A DNA stretch of 32,777 bases from Acanthaster planci (taxonomy: Eukaryota > Echinodermata > Asteroidea > Valvatida > Acanthasteridae). The stretch covers positions 1,889,469-1,922,245 of the forward strand of contig NW_019091377.1 in NCBI RefSeq assembly GCF_001949145.1, read 5' to 3'. Under the pieces are notes generated by a model, which saw nothing but the letters and a program-made list of their open reading frames with translations, had not been told where the DNA came from and did no database searches. The position numbers were made by a program, and so were the translations under genes. Below, piece by piece: positions 17,343 through 27,739 of this stretch; the stretch's first letter is position 1; each line of letters opens with the position of its first letter.

Positions 17343-17690
17343 GCAGGTCAGTTGTCTGAGCAGTATTTGGACAGTTCTTTAGAATATGCTGCTGGAAAAT
17401 TTCACCTTGCCAAGTTTAAACCATTGCATCGTTAGTGAAGAATCTGTACGCGGGCGTGACGTTTTCGTCTTTACCCACGGGATGTGGTAAGAGCTCCATA
17501 TTTCAAGCACTGCCGTTTTGCTTTGACCATTCGGTCTTGATGAACTGCTATTTGCTAGTGTTACTCCAACATCAGCACCGTCCCCCCACCAACAAGCATC
17601 ATAGTTGTCATCTCACCGCTTATTGCCCTCATGAAAAACCAGATGGAAACATTGCGTAAGCTTTGGAGTTGATGCATTTGTTTTAGAGAC
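17343..17690 (+). pseudogene. RecQ-type DNA helicase fragment (motifs I and Ia)
   Basis: A frame ending at TAG 17432-17434 reads EYAAGKFHLAKFKPLHR, matching the pre-motif-I lead of RecQ-like helicases. Then, after a frame change, come SLPTGCGKSSIFQALPF with the Walker A motif GCGKS (about 17475-17520), and in a third frame VVISPLIALMKNQMETL (motif Ia, about 17600-17655). The intervening loop and the whole rest of the helicase (DEAH box, RecA-like domain 2, RQC) are absent. Intact members unwind DNA 3'-to-5' using ATP. RecQ-like genes of this kind are multi-copy in many invertebrates. It has one stop and two frameshifts. An AG acceptor-like CAGGTCAG at 17343-17350 could mark the old exon start. 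Confidence 0.7.
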
Positions 17691-17879
17691 TCATCTGCTC
17701 AATTCAACTATTTACATGAAATTTATGAATAATGTATACAAGAAAGCTTATGAATATTTCACCAAAAAACCTCAAAATCAAGTTGGAAAAGGTCCGTCGT
17801 GGCTGCGCCACTCGCCTGGTCTCCTGTCCAGTCGCTTTGCAGTTACACATACAGCCACAAAGGCCTTGACGAAAGGCTT
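17691..17879. other. Unassigned spacer before copy 3
   Basis: An AT-rich piece followed by GTCGTGGCTGCGCCACTC near 17800. No gene or repeat is recognised. Confidence 0.3.
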
Positions 17880-18049
17880 AGTGGGAAATAAAATGACTGC
17901 ATATTACCTCGTCTAAAGTTTAGGCTAGTACATGTAAGAATATACAGTACATGTGCATGCACCTCAAGACGTTAGACTACCGCGCCGCGCCTTGCCGGAA
18001 CGCTAGTCAGGATACAATAGGAGAGTAAGGCCCCCCCCCAAAAAAAATC

Positions 18050-18955
18050 GGTCACTGGTCAGACCAAAGTTCCAGAATTGATGCGGCGATGCTGTTTTTA
18101 AAATTTTTAAGGGGGCTGGGGTTGGCTTTTAAGACTGGCAATCGCAACGGACACGAGGCAAAGACTAGTAGTAGCACGTCGCACGTCATGCCGTTTTTGA
18201 TCAGCTGGCTGCAATTTTGTGACCTATTCATGGTCCATAAGCAGTATGGTCATATCGAATCTATCACCGGGTGCGATCTACCCACTAATTAGTCTGGTTC
18301 TCTGCACAAATTGCCCTTCCGACTTACGGACTTGTGGCTGGGAATCAGTGTACATGTACTCGCGCACATTCAGGCGGTGTGGAAATGGAGGGCGCTGTTT
18401 TGAAAATTTTGAGGGTTGCACTCGCTACACCAAATACGCGCCCATAGAAAGCAGTGCAAAATCGGACCGAAATAGCGCCGCCTGTTGTTTCTCGTGAAGA
18501 GGTTGGCCTCTGTTTTTTTCACTGGAAATTCAAGATTATTACCAGAAGATCACTTTTCGTTTCAGTTTCATGGGGGTTAGCCGCGAAATTTGTTTTATCC
18601 GCCTTTGAAGGAAGATGCCCCAAAATAGCAATAAAACTAGGCGCTTATTTCTGAATGTAACCGCCCGCTTCTACCCAAAATAGGTCCGCAATTTCGGGCT
18701 TTTGTGAAAGAAATACCCTGAACTGGAGACTGTCAGTCATAAATTCGAGATTTATAGAAATATTTTTATGATGCCTCCTGATTATGGCCTGTCTTATTGT
18801 AAAAACCGCGTGGAATCACAAAATATTAATGAGCTCGCGCGCAGAAATACATCCATACGGTGGAATGCACCCTGAGAAAAAAGAGGAAAAAAAATTGACG
18901 TGTGCATGTTCAAAATCGACGCGCGTTGACCAGAGACCGACAATTTTTTTTTTGT
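18050..18955. other. Copy-3-specific insert or segment deleted from copies 1 and 2
   Basis: About 900 bp interrupt the alignment of copy 3 with copies 1 and 2, after the poly-C tract at 18031 and before GCCCGAAAATAACC. I see no convincing gene. The right end is A/T-rich (GAAAAAAGAGGAAAAAAAATT). No clear terminal repeat was found. Confidence 0.4.
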
Positions 18956-19127
18956 TTTGGCCTAACTTTGCCCGAAAATAACCTAACCCCTGGACAAGCA
19001 CACACACACACATCATGGAATCAACCGGTGAAAATCATGATGAGACACGGGGAAGTAGGTTGGCTTATATTAAATGTAATTAAGATTAACTTCGCAGCGG
19101 ATTAGGCCTAGCAACGTATCTGCAGTG

Positions 19128-19232
19128 TATGATGTACAGTACATGTACAGTGTACATGTACTGTACATGTACAGTGTACATGTACTGTACATGAGCACAG
19201 TGTACATACAGTGTACATGTACATGTGCGTGT
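19128..19232. repeat. GTACATGTACAGT palindromic tract, copy 3
   Basis: The longest of the tracts, built of alternating TACATGTAC and AGTGTACATGTACT units. It can form cruciform or slipped structures. It lies at the position equivalent to the tracts in copies 1 and 2. Confidence 0.7.
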
Positions 19233-19967
19233 TATGACTAGTCAGTGCATGGAGCTACCTCTCCGAGTCAGTACAGTACGACAGTGCAGTACGATGTTCG
19301 TTCTCACGCCGCGGGGCTTGGGCGAACCTGGTGCGTGGGGTCTTTGGTGGGTGTGTCCCCATAAAAATACTGTTTGTATTGCCCCAAACGTCTCTGCAGG
19401 GTGGCTTACAACATGGAGGTAGGAAAGCTCCATGCTTACATACATGTCCACGTCACCCTTATACATGTCATACCCAGAAAAAACAGAAGCTGTGACGGCA
19501 ATTTTGGCGTCATTAGACTGCGGCCAAATGGTTGTTGCCTGCGGCTAGGCTTCAATTGATGCACAGATTATATGGAACTTGGCTGTAGGCCTAGCCCATT
19601 CCCAAAACTCGGTGCCATGACTAGACTGGGCCACCAGCATGACCAGTGACCATCTCCTGATGGGGTCACACACAGACCAATCACAACACTCCTCATTATG
19701 TTCAATCGGTAAGAACGACAAGCAACAGCCGTTGAATGAAGATACAGTGACATTGCAATTTCTGAATGCACAAACACATTGCATTGTTGACTAAAAATTC
19801 TGTTGTGAGGAGGTGTGCCATGCATGACGTTAAGACCTACGAAAGCCTGTTAGTGCCAAAATTTTTAATTTTATTTTTTTTTGGTTTTATTCTCATTTAT
19901 TTTTGAATTATTTAAAACTTTTTTTAAATTTTTTTTTCTTTTGAAGCTTTACATAACGAGGGTTTGG

Positions 19968-20170
19968 TTCAAGGGCATGGACGTTTATAACTTTTGGGGG
20001 GGCCTCTTCCATTGTACATGTATGTCCTCTGTAACTGCCATTGCCTTCTTTGCTTGACGGGCCCTCTGGGTCTAGTAATCCCAGAAGATGGCACACCATT
20101 TCTCAGCTTACACGGAGGCCATTCTGAAGGGATCTCAGGTGCATCACAGCAAATGAATTCCCGTACACAA
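19968..20170 (-). pseudogene. Integrase-like N-terminal remnant, copy 3 (older)
   Basis: The minus strand reads LLGLLDPEG and, in a shifted frame, a Gln/Arg-rich QRRQWQLQRTY. It therefore keeps the LDPEG form expected of the intact family, where copies 1 and 2 have LDTEG. Several frameshifts are present. Confidence 0.4.
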
Positions 20171-20873
20171 TGATAAATTCCCATACTTCTCAAATATTTC
20201 AAAAATACAACTCTCACAGGTGTACAGGCTGCACAGAAAAATGATGTTCGACATGTACATGTATGTCCTCTTTCATTTTCTTTTCAATTTTTAGTGGGTC
20301 GAACAATGAATTTTAAAGAAATTCTCACCTAAAGCAGAGTACCCCTAAATTGAAGGAAATTTCATTGCCAGGATAAGTAGCCACTTAAAAATTGCATCCC
20401 TCTACAAAATGACTAAATAGTGCCAAGAATCATTGGAGGTCACGTACATCATTGGAGTGCCTGGCAAGGTGTTGTTAGTCAACCTAGACAAGTCAGCCTC
20501 TGCTTGTGTAGGGTGCCTCCTGTATCCTACCTTATCCCTTACCTGAGTGCGTGCTTGTGTTGTTCTGCTGAACCTAACGATGAACTGCCCCAAAATGGGC
20601 CTGCTCCCTTAGTTTGCTGCCTCAGACTCGACCGCTTGCTGAGGGGATTGTGTTGGCATGACCTCTAGAACATTATGTGACCCATGCTATGTTGTTATGA
20701 GATACCGGTACATGCCGTTGAAGAAATGCAATAGTTTTTGTCAAATATGATTTTTAGTTACTGTTCGATTCAAAAGAGTTTTGATTTTAAAGGATTCTAT
20801 AACTACATTGTGCATGTACATGTACATACGTAACCTCTTGTCACCGAGTGCTTTGTTTTTGTGGTTAAGATCT

Positions 20874-22225
20874 GGGTCTGTCCACACTAACAGACACATT
20901 TGTACATAACCAAAATTATTTCTTTCTTTAACACTGTTGAGAGTCAAGAAATGAACTTTAACAATATATGTATAATTGTGGAGATGCAATGTCCACAGTT
21001 TAATAGGATTTGGCAGTTCTTTGCTAAAATAATCAGAATCTTGATGAAAATGTCTGGCTTATTAGGGGTTCCAGTCGGATATGCACATAACTGTGTCAGC
21101 TCATGTTTTTCAGGTTATCTAAAATGCCACTCTTATAGAGAAAAGCAATTCATCAGTTAAAATATGGGTGCTACAGGTATAACAATTGAGAAATGTGTCA
21201 AAATCTGTGGATTTTTATTTCTTTTAAGAAATCTTCAACCGGAATACAAGGAGAGCTAATCAAGGAATAACGCACCTCACAGTGTCTTTCCACAAGAGTG
21301 ACAAACATGAAACAGGCTGATTTTGCTATTGCTTGAACTGATAACCTGAACAAAATCATATATCTTCCTGAAAAAAGAAGTACAATAATAGTTTTATCAT
21401 ATTTGTGGTTGTTTTTTCTATCTCATGACAAAGTGAGATTTGATTTTAGGAAATGCAAATGTCTGTCCACTACGTGTATTTTGTAATGTTTGTCTTAACC
21501 ATTTTTTCCCTCTAAATGTAAAAGTCTTAGAAGACGTATCTTATGAGTTCATGTACATTTATTACAAAACCAAATTCACTAAAAATAACGAATAACTCAT
21601 TAGAAAAAGTTGATTCATTTGCTGAAATGAAAGTGAGAAGACTGTCCCTAGGTTATGATATGTGTCAAACACTATATCTGTCCATGTGGCAAACGAGACT
21701 CATTGAGAAAAACCTGCATTGTGTTCAATTTAGTTGAAGTTTAATAGTCTTTTTAACAAAAATGATTTTGAAAACTGAAAAAAAAAACAAGTTTATTTTG
21801 TGAGCAATTCTGTTTTCACGCTCTAATTCAAACACCAGAAAAGTGTCTGTCCATGTAACAAACGTCACATATTTTTCTTGAAATAAATTTCAGTGTTTTT
21901 TACACTGGAATAGTTTTATGAGATAATGAAAGTTTCTAGTAAACTAAAAAGAGTACATGTATTGAGTACATTGCAAGTAATTTTCAATTGTGTTTTGAAT
22001 TTAACTTTCACATTTAAGAAACAAAGTGTCTGGCTATGTGACAAACGTTATATCTTCAAGAATAAACTTCTGTAATTTCTTAAATACTGCTCAATTTATC
22101 TCTACCTTTCTTTGGCAACAATCAGAAACACTGAAGATATACATGTATATAAGCAAAAAATAATGTTACAGTTCAAAATTTGTATTGAATGTCACAGAAA
22201 TGTGTCTGTTAGTGTGGACAAACCC
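20874..22225. mobile_element. 1352-bp non-autonomous DNA transposon with internal sub-repeats, ATCT-flanked
   Basis: The left end GGGTCTGTCCACACTAACAG (20874) continues ACACATTT. It is the inverse complement of the right end AAATGTGTCTGTTAGTGTGG (continuing ACAAACCC, ending 22225), with one mismatch over about 28 bases. ATCT stands at 20870-20873 and 22226-22229, a 4-bp target duplication of the sort made by Sola, Ginger or Chapaev-type transposases. Inside, diverged copies of a TGTCTGTCCATGTGACAAACG motif occur near 21280, 21463, 21676, 21843 and 22027, spaced about 165-215 bp. No transposase frame is present. Confidence 0.7.
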
Positions 22226-22889
22226 ATCTACATGTACGAGTCTTTGATTGTACATGTACATGCACATGTACAATAAAGGTTGAAATCCCACCCGAGAAGA
22301 ACACATACATGTACATGTGTATTGCTTGTCCCTTAGTACTGATCACACAGTGGTGTCAGAATAAGATGCAAAACATAAATTAAATTCATTTTTTCACTCT
22401 TGCTCTAGAGCCTGAAAGTAAAAGGTCACGCAGCGAGCTTCCCGAACCCTTGCATGGTCTGCCTATGAGGATTTTACATTGGGCCGTCCTATCATGTTTG
22501 ATAATTTTTAAAAAAATACTTCCTTACTGAAACCACCCCATGAAACACTCATATTGGAATTTTACCTTTGTCTTCCTCAAGAAATATTTTGGAAAAGTCA
22601 CCTGCAGATGGGTAAAAAACAAGTTTCCTTTCACGACCGGCAATATCATACCTAGGTCTTTTTGTTCTTGCACGTTTGTTTTCACTCCCTATGCTTTCTT
22701 GCAAACGAGATTGTATAACATTGCAAAGATTTACCTACCTGCAGTTGATGGGTTCCAGATTGCGTTGAGTTAACATCACGCAGTTGTCAGCAAAGGTTAG
22801 ATGAAATATTACAATCTTTCATAGAAGTAGAATATTGCCTTATGTTTATTATATGTACCTTATGAATTATCAAAGTGTATAAACTATTC
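22226..22889. other. Non-coding spacer with TACATG tract
   Basis: Begins with a TACATGTAC-rich stretch (to about 22325), then AT-rich sequence. A 77-codon open frame at 22540-22773 has no recognised motif and is probably chance. Confidence 0.4.
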
Positions 22890-22982
22890 AGCTGTTTCGC
22901 TCTCCCGGCCGAAACAGCTATTGTTTTTCTTAATTTTTTTTAAAATTTTTTTTTGGCTTTTTCGCAATTTTGCGAAAAAGCC
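22890..22982. repeat. Paired perfect hairpins of a dispersed repeat
   Basis: AGCTGTTTCG / CGAAACAGCT (22890-22899 / 22910-22919) form a 10-bp stem. GGCTTTTTCGCA / TGCGAAAAAGCC (22955-22966 / 22971-22982) form a 12-bp stem with an ATTT loop. A T-run lies between them. Two exact stems 35 bp apart suggest a structured end of a repeat or transposon. Confidence 0.65.
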
Positions 22983-23139
22983 TTTCTGTTTGTCAGGATT
23001 TTTGGGGGGCTCTTCTTCTTTTTGGGCCAAAAGCCATAGACTTTGCACACGTTTTTTCTGTGCCGCACTTTTGCCATTAATATTTGTCACACAGCATTCA
23101 AAGTTGGCATAGGCATAGTCATTATTGCATAGATGTATG

Positions 23140-23855
23140 CCAAAGAGTGACGTCATGATGACATCATCAAATGTATTATTGATTTTTCAATATTTAGTTC
23201 AGCCCATTCACTTTGTAGACATTTTCGAGGCACTATTTTGGTACTTTAGTAATCGTTGATCGTCGTCAAAGTTACAGCAAGCACTGACTATAAAAACGAA
23301 GAAAATACTGAAATATTACTTCATGATGACGTCATCAAGTGCTTCGTTATTAAATTTTGAATATTTAAATATTCCGTTAAATTTATAAAAATCCATATAA
23401 AATCAACCGTGGCCTTAAGTATCTAGAGCATAAAAAACTTTACAGGTATTTATATAATATACAATAGTGAAATGCCCTAATGCATTTTTTCTCTTTTCTA
23501 TTATAAATAGTAAGGACACTTTAACATTCTTTAACATAACTTTAACAAGACGTCTTTCAGTGTTCAACATTTAGTTGTGTGATAGAAAATTGACCTCATG
23601 GGATGATGTTGTCATCAGTTGATGAGTCACATGACATTAAGTATGCATCATTTAAGTCTCTCGAAGTGCATGTCCCAGCCGGTTGAAACTTTGCAGATAT
23701 CTGTAAGGGGGTGTGATAGACGAAATTCGACCTCATGGGTTGATGACGTCATCAGATGACAAGTCACGTGACATTAAACTTGCATTCTTTAAAGCCGTAT
23801 ATCTCTAAAAGTACATGTCCCAGCAGGTTGAAACTTTGCAGATATGCAATCATGA
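23140..23855 (+). repeat. TGACGTCA-rich repeat region with two about 130-bp units
   Basis: TGATGACGTCATCA-type palindromes occur at about 23146-23166, 23320-23336 and 23740-23754. Two diverged units run from GACCTCATGGG (23593 and 23730) through TGATGxxGTCATCA, GTCAC(A/G)TGACATTAA, CATGTCCCAGC(C/A)GGTTGAAACTTTGCAGATAT. The TGACGTCA core is a CRE-like site, but here it is part of the repeat; no promoter function can be claimed. Confidence 0.6.
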
Positions 23856-25065
23856 AAAAAAAATTGTTCCTGAAACAGGGCAGTGTTTGTCTACCAACAA
23901 ATACAATGTCTGTCTTGTTTGATTTTTTTTTATTCTGCTTTTACCCACAGACTACAATAAAATTTCAAACTGTGAATGTGCATCTGCATACAAGACTTCC
24001 ACATTTCAATGTTTTTCATGTACATATACAGTATATTAGATTTTTGGAAGTGATGGGTCAATTTTTGGCAGGATATTTCTCTTTCAGATCTGGTAATTTT
24101 TCAGTTTCTGGAAATTGATATACCAGCAAATATTTGTCAAAGCCCTTTTTCCAAGTTGGATTTTTTAAAGAAGAAACTAAATGAAAAAATATTACAAACT
24201 CTAAAGTCTTTACTCGGTATTTTTCCTATCCCAGGGTTCTGGAAGTGTGCCATCAGGGGTCAACTTTCATGCTCCATTGGCTTCATATGTGTTAATTTAT
24301 TGAGCCTTTGGTTGCAATTTCTTGTTTTGGAAAGAAAAAACAGCTCCCATATTTTTTCATGTCTTGAACTACATGTACATGATGTGAGAAGTAATTCAGA
24401 CTATTCAATCAAATTGGTTAGACATGTCTAAGCATATATTCCTAGGTCCCCTGTCCCCAGGTCAGTGTTAGTTTCCAGCTGGAGCACAGACTGTGCAAAG
24501 ACATAACATGTTACCATCGAGAGGGGATGGGTGTGTACCATGGCAGCAAGAGTTTACAATGATCGTAGCTTCATACAGCTTAAAGGCTCCAGCACTAATT
24601 GATGGTGTTATATGAAGCAGAGTACGTGAAGGTCATATAGAGCACTCATTTCAGCCCTGTACATTAATGTTTACTCACTGATTACCAGCTATGCATTTAA
24701 AGTGAACAACATAAATTTCAATCATAAAGTTTCCATCCATTCTGCTATATGTACATAAAAGTATGCATGCACGTGCATGTCAAGGGATCACAAACACGTG
24801 ACGGTAAGTGAACTTTAAATACTCAATTTTATGGACAAAAAGAAAGTGTGCAGTGGTTTGAGCAATATTTCTATACATGTACACCATATGGTTTATAAAT
24901 TTCTTATGAAAATGGTGCAACAATGAGATGTACATGTAGGAATCTCATTGTTTGTCATAGTGGAGGAGAAAAAAAACTTATGCGGTGAAATTTTGTTCAA
25001 ATATCATTTGATTACTGTGTCAAAAAGTTTACAAATAAGCCTAACCCGTACATGTATTTAATTTC
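23856..25065. other. Long non-coding stretch
   Basis: AT-rich with scattered TACATGTAC motifs (24008, 24368, 24870, 24930). Open frames at 23756-24118 and 24156-24431 lack any recognisable domain or codon signal. I see nothing supportable as a gene. Confidence 0.4.
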
Positions 25066-25096
25066 TTGAATTTAAGAAACAGCCTCCACGGTTCTC

Positions 25097-26529
25097 TTGG
25101 TCACCACTCTCCATCCTCATCTTCCTCCCCTCCGCAAAATAATCGACAATCATCATATCCTCCACACTTCAGACTGCCTAGCCAGTGCCATCTCAGACCT
25201 CCACAGGCATCCCCACAACCTACAGGACCTTATTGTTCGGGGCAGAGGTGCCCCCTTTGGATACCCTTCCCCTCCCAGCAAGGCATGTTCAAGTGTGATT
25301 CTAACAGATGTGTTGTTTGCCAGAACCATGTCCTGGAATCAGATACATGTACATGTACGTTCTTTGGACAATCCTCCGGTACCACCCACAGAACCAAAGG
25401 CACTATCACTTGTAGCTCTTCTCATGTCATACATCTTATCTCTTGCAGTGTTCATTATGTTGGACAGACTAAGAACACTTTCAAAAAGCGTTTCTATGGC
25501 CATAGATCCATGGTCAACACCAAATGACTAGGTACCCCTGTAGGCCACCACTTTAACTTTCCTGATCATTCTATGTCTGACATGATCTTACAGGGCATAG
25601 AATCTCTAACACCGCGTTCCGTCTTGATCCACCACTTTAGGGTTCTGATCCACTTTTTGCCAAATTGCCGGATCAGATCCCCCAGGTAGTGGATCAGATC
25701 TGCAAATGGCGGATCATGATCAGATGGGAATGCAAAAGATGGATCTGATCCGGCAATTTGACCTGTCAACATGCGCCTTCCATGTACGAGTGGCGCAAAA
25801 CTTTTGCAGTCTAATGAACAAAGAAATGTTTTTTGGCTCGTAGCTCATGTGAAATTTTTAACGTGCACAGCATGCACAATAAATAACTGCTGAACTACGG
25901 GCTAGCAAAATGTGTCACCACACGTGCGCGATGCATGCATGCCGCGATGTGAACCAAGCCCTTTCACAATTTTCGTTGCACTTTCGTCCGTTTCTTAACC
26001 TTTTTCATTTGTGTAATTTCACTTGCTTTCCATCAAAACTAATTCCGTGTTAGTGTATAGCCCACATTGTGTAACAGAGTATCAAAAACAGAAACAAAGT
26101 TTGAAGAGACAATTTACAAGACTGAACATTTGGTCTGATTTAAGGTTGTCACGTCGGTAGAACTCCACGCCCAAAATGCTACAAGGGTCACACGCATGCC
26201 TCCCCAGCATGCAACACTGCCACAGATCACGCGCACTCGGCAAGCTAGCACATGTGCAATACTGAACTAAGTGACCTTTCGGGCTCGACATTTCCGTCCG
26301 AAAAGATGGATCAAGCGTGAGTGGGAACGTGACTTGCGGTTTCGTTGTGGTAAGATAATGATCACACCAAAATGCCGGATCAAGATCTACCTTTTCCCAA
26401 TTCAAGTGGGAACGCACTGTTGGGTTCCGTAAAGATGCTGTTCGCTTCAACCGGGAGCAGCTTTGGATCAAACGCCTCTTCACCATACAACCCCATGGCC
26501 TGAACATCCAAGAGGGAAACTACTATTAA
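25097..26529 (+). pseudogene. Penelope-like retroelement: GIY-YIG endonuclease pseudogene, split by an insertion
   Basis: Coding remnants run from about 25097. A pre-endonuclease segment (LPPLRKIIDNHHILHTSDCL) is followed near 25245-25285 by a frame change into a Cys-rich linker (FKCDSNRCVVCQ) and GTITCSSSHVIHLISC. Then comes the GIY-YIG core: YVGQTKNTFKKRFYGHRS, with the catalytic Arg of RF and the His of GHR. A TGA at 25525-25527 is followed in frame by PVGHHFNFPDHS and a GIESLTP block carrying the conserved Glu. The C-terminal part (QLWIKRLFTIQPHGLNIQEG) lies 0.8 kb further on at 26431-26529. Reverse transcriptase is missing. Intact Penelope-like elements encode RT plus this endonuclease. 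The GIY Tyr is His here. Confidence 0.8.
25623..26423. mobile_element. 801-bp non-autonomous transposon inserted in the Penelope endonuclease
   Basis: The insert separates the two parts of the endonuclease frame. GTTCCGT occurs at both edges (25616-25622 and 26424-26430), a 7-bp direct repeat. With one mismatch it extends to 8 bp, as for hAT elements. GGATCAGATC motifs are repeated near both ends. An inner inverted repeat of 22 bp (25659-25680 versus 25741-25762, one mismatch) lies near the left end. No transposase frame is seen. Terminal inverted repeats are unclear. Confidence 0.6.
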
Positions 26530-26850
26530 CACTCTTTTCTTTCCCTCTCTTTTGTCTGCAGATTATACCCCCTCCCACTTGGGGTCCAGTTCCATCCTTT
26601 GTATTTTTTCTTTGATCTCTTCCTACCATACATTCCTTTGTTGTTCAACCAGGCCTTTCATGCAGACCCCTTTATCCAGCCTGCAGCTTTCTTGACCTTT
26701 CCTTTTGTCCTCTTGCATTCATCCATGCTTGCTTGATTCCCTGCTTGCTTGTTTGTCATGTCCACTTGTCATTTTGCCTTTGAGAAAGATTCTGCTAGGA
26801 TCAAAATGTCAGGCCCTCCATATTTTGGACTTTCAACTTACTATGCGTGC
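26530..26850 (+). mobile_element. 3' untranslated part of the Penelope-like element
   Basis: After the stop at 26529 there is a T/C-rich stretch, then TTTGAGAAAGATTCTGCTAGG and a TCAAAATGTCAGGCC tail near 26780-26816. This looks, from memory, like the 3' region of Penelope-like elements. The exact end is not defined. Confidence 0.45.
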
Positions 26851-27739
26851 AGATATTCTGTCATCTCCATACTGGTATGTGCATGTGTACATCTACATGT
26901 ACCATGTACATGTGAGAGTCACCGGTGAGGGGGCACTATTTCTACTTTGGTGTAATGCCCTCCCCTCACTTTGCAGCATTTCCACCTTTTGGTTTGGGGG
27001 GCAATTCAAAAGCAAATGTATGCCCGGCTTTGGGCTTATTCAGCATGATAGTATCAAAAGCCTGGCTCAAAAATATGTCTTGGGGAGGGGGATTGACAAT
27101 CTCTACTGGATATGCCACTGTCCATCCCCGTCCACTTTGGCAAGTTCTTCAGTGGCTGATGCCTGATGGTCTCTCCCCCCACTTTGAAAGTTGTTTGACC
27201 GTTGTTGGCAAGAGTCACATGCCTCTCTGACTTGTTTTTGTACACGTACATGTACATTAATTGCAAATCACAGTTAAATGCAATCTGTGCCAGACAATGC
27301 AGAATGTGACACAATATCACGAAAATAGCTAAGCTTGGAAAAGAGATGAAAAGTTTTTTTGATCTCTCTGTAGGAGATTCACACGTGTGCCAAAATATGG
27401 TGCCTTGTGGAGACCCAGAAGAATGGGTTGAATACATGTAGGTCCCCACAAGGAATTTCTAAAGGTGAATAGGTCTCCACAAGGATTTCACAAAACTGAT
27501 ATTTGGAAATTGCCTAAAAAGGAGAAATTTTAAATTTTTAAGAATCTGTCTGTGTGTTTCATATAAGGGACATTCGGTTAAAATTTCAGTCCAGGAGAGT
27601 GATTCATGTTGAAATGGGAGCATTTTGAAAACATTGTTTCACACATGACCAAATTAGTACTGGGGAACAAAGCCATGACTCCACTAGGGTACAAATTTCG
27701 GAATGTGTTTACATGTATGTGTGTGTAATTTGTTTTCAG
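26851..27739. other. Non-coding stretch upstream of the SDR exon
   Basis: Contains a TACATGTAC tract (26880-26920) and a small inverted-repeat cluster (27403-27484). Open frames at 26705-27166 and 26925-27230 have no recognisable domain. The 3' end (about 27700-27739) is the presumed intron leading to the SDR exon. Confidence 0.4.
27403..27484. repeat. Inverted repeat CCTTGTGGAGACC / GGTCTCCACAAGG
   Basis: CCTTGTGGAGACC at 27403-27415 is the exact inverse of GGTCTCCACAAGG at 27472-27484. A variant GGTCCCCACAAGG lies between at 27441-27453. It looks like the end of a DNA transposon with a GGTCCCCACAAGG-type terminus. Confidence 0.5.

Larger units (their letters stand above)
17880..20765 (+). 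repeat. Third, older copy of the segmental repeat
   Basis: Similarity to 12720-15195 begins at GTGGGAAATAAA (17880) and runs to the GAGATACCGGTACATG / CAAATATGATTTTTAGTTAC stretch (20760). It is much more diverged than copies 1 and 2 are from each other. It carries about 900 bp of extra sequence (about 18050-18955) and lacks about 520 bp present in the others (equivalent of 11080-11600). The integrase-like remnant recurs at about 19970-20170. It may represent the ancestral duplication. Confidence 0.7.

Noticed and set aside
22884-23156. 90-codon minus-strand open frame rich in Lys
   Set aside because: It spans the two hairpins and a poly-T run, so the Lys content reflects A-runs rather than coding.
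25066-25096. Earlier start for the Penelope remnant in the frame of 25066-25527
   Set aside because: The N-terminal part in that frame is Ser/Pro-rich and unlike the family. The family-like LHTSDCL segment is in the neighbouring frame from 25097.
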